A DNA stretch of 64,000 bases, taken from positions 124,001 through 188,000 of the forward strand of contig NZ_LRSE01000001.1 of assembly GCF_001634625.1 (NCBI RefSeq), given 5' to 3'. Below the pieces are notes generated by a model. The model searched no databases. It was not told the origin of the DNA and saw only the letters and a list, made by a program, of their open reading frames with translations. Positions 63,841 to 64,000 of this stretch are shown piece after piece. This DNA is from Croceicoccus bisphenolivorans (lineage in GTDB: Bacteria; Pseudomonadota; Alphaproteobacteria; Sphingomonadales; Sphingomonadaceae). Within the stretch, counting starts at the first letter, position 1; each line of letters begins with the position of its first letter. The translations under genes were made by a program, and so were the position numbers.

Positions 63841-64000
63841 GCGACCAGCAAGGGAACCGTGCTCTCGATCAGCATCGTGCGGGTCACACCGCCGAACACC
63901 GCTTCGGCCAGACGCGGTTTGCCGTATGCACCCATGACGATGTAATCGGCACCGAAATGCCCCGCATGGGCCAACACCATGTCCGCAACCGCACCTTCGG
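63834..64000 (-). CDS. Universal stress protein, C-terminal part only
   Basis: The window ends inside this gene. The last 54 codons read on the minus strand show ADYIVMGAYGKPRLAEA followed by the nucleotide-binding tail FGGVTRTMLIESTVPLLVAH, the UspA pattern (G-2x-G-9x-G-S/T with some change). USPs bind ATP and help cells survive stress or low oxygen. It is convergent with fixJ, overlapping by seven bases. The start is outside the window. Confidence 0.85.
   Translation of the reverse strand, partial: EGAVADMVLAHAGHFGADYIVMGAYGKPRLAEAVFGGVTRTMLIESTVPLLVAH

Overview
The window looks like a chromosomal segment of a GC-rich alphaproteobacterium, most likely a member of the Sphingomonadales (Sphingomonadaceae or Erythrobacteraceae). 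The pointers are a CcrM-type GANTC methyltransferase, a 40-residue aa3-type cytochrome c oxidase subunit IV next to a three-gene proton-translocating transhydrogenase, a split glycine decarboxylase (gcvPA/gcvPB), a TIGR02281-like retropepsin, and frequent TTG/GTG starts. No rRNA, tRNA, insertion sequence, integrase, prophage or CRISPR array was seen.

Layout. 1-2.3 kb: the 3' end of cpaF (Tad pilus ATPase), a small membrane protein, an EamA transporter and an entericidin-like lipoprotein. 2.3-17.2 kb, almost all minus strand: two methyltransferases and a BASS transporter; the glycine cleavage operon gcvT-gcvH-methyltransferase-gcvPA-gcvPB behind a tandem glycine riboswitch; an NAD(P)-binding protein with dgt; a racemase-like protein; a secreted subtilase; and pntAA-pntAB-pntB behind the oxidase subunit. 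17.5-38.6 kb, mixed housekeeping: an NtrC-type regulator with an altered GAFTGA motif, an atypical hypothetical gene, folP, ccrM with eight GANTC sites in its upstream region, rnhB, a PQQ-type sugar dehydrogenase, a DUF1285-Nudix-cca run, a DEAD-box helicase, an acyl-CoA synthetase, parC and others.

38.6-51.5 kb is a surface-adhesin locus. It holds a 1550-residue RTX/Ca-binding adhesin, an OmpA-like protein, TolC, a type I secretion ATPase, a SleB-type cell-wall hydrolase and an HlyD adaptor on the plus strand, and convergently a LapG-like transglutaminase-type cysteine protease. The adhesin carries a PAAG motif at residues 106-109, close to where LapG cuts LapA. This suggests a LapA/LapG-type attach-and-release system without a visible LapD. 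51.7-54.3 kb: a ferredoxin and two tandem cysteine desulfurases.

55-64 kb is a signalling and stress block: PilZ, a CBS protein, a phosphoribosyltransferase, a TIR-FHA fusion, a SLOG-like nucleotide-binding domain fused to four membrane segments, a K+-channel-like protein, a PP2C phosphatase, FixL/FixJ and the end of a universal stress protein gene. The TIR-FHA / SLOG-TM / PP2C grouping looks like a phosphothreonine-controlled, nucleotide-centred signalling or defence module. It is the best candidate here for an undescribed system, together with the adhesin-release locus and the GANTC-dense ccrM promoter.
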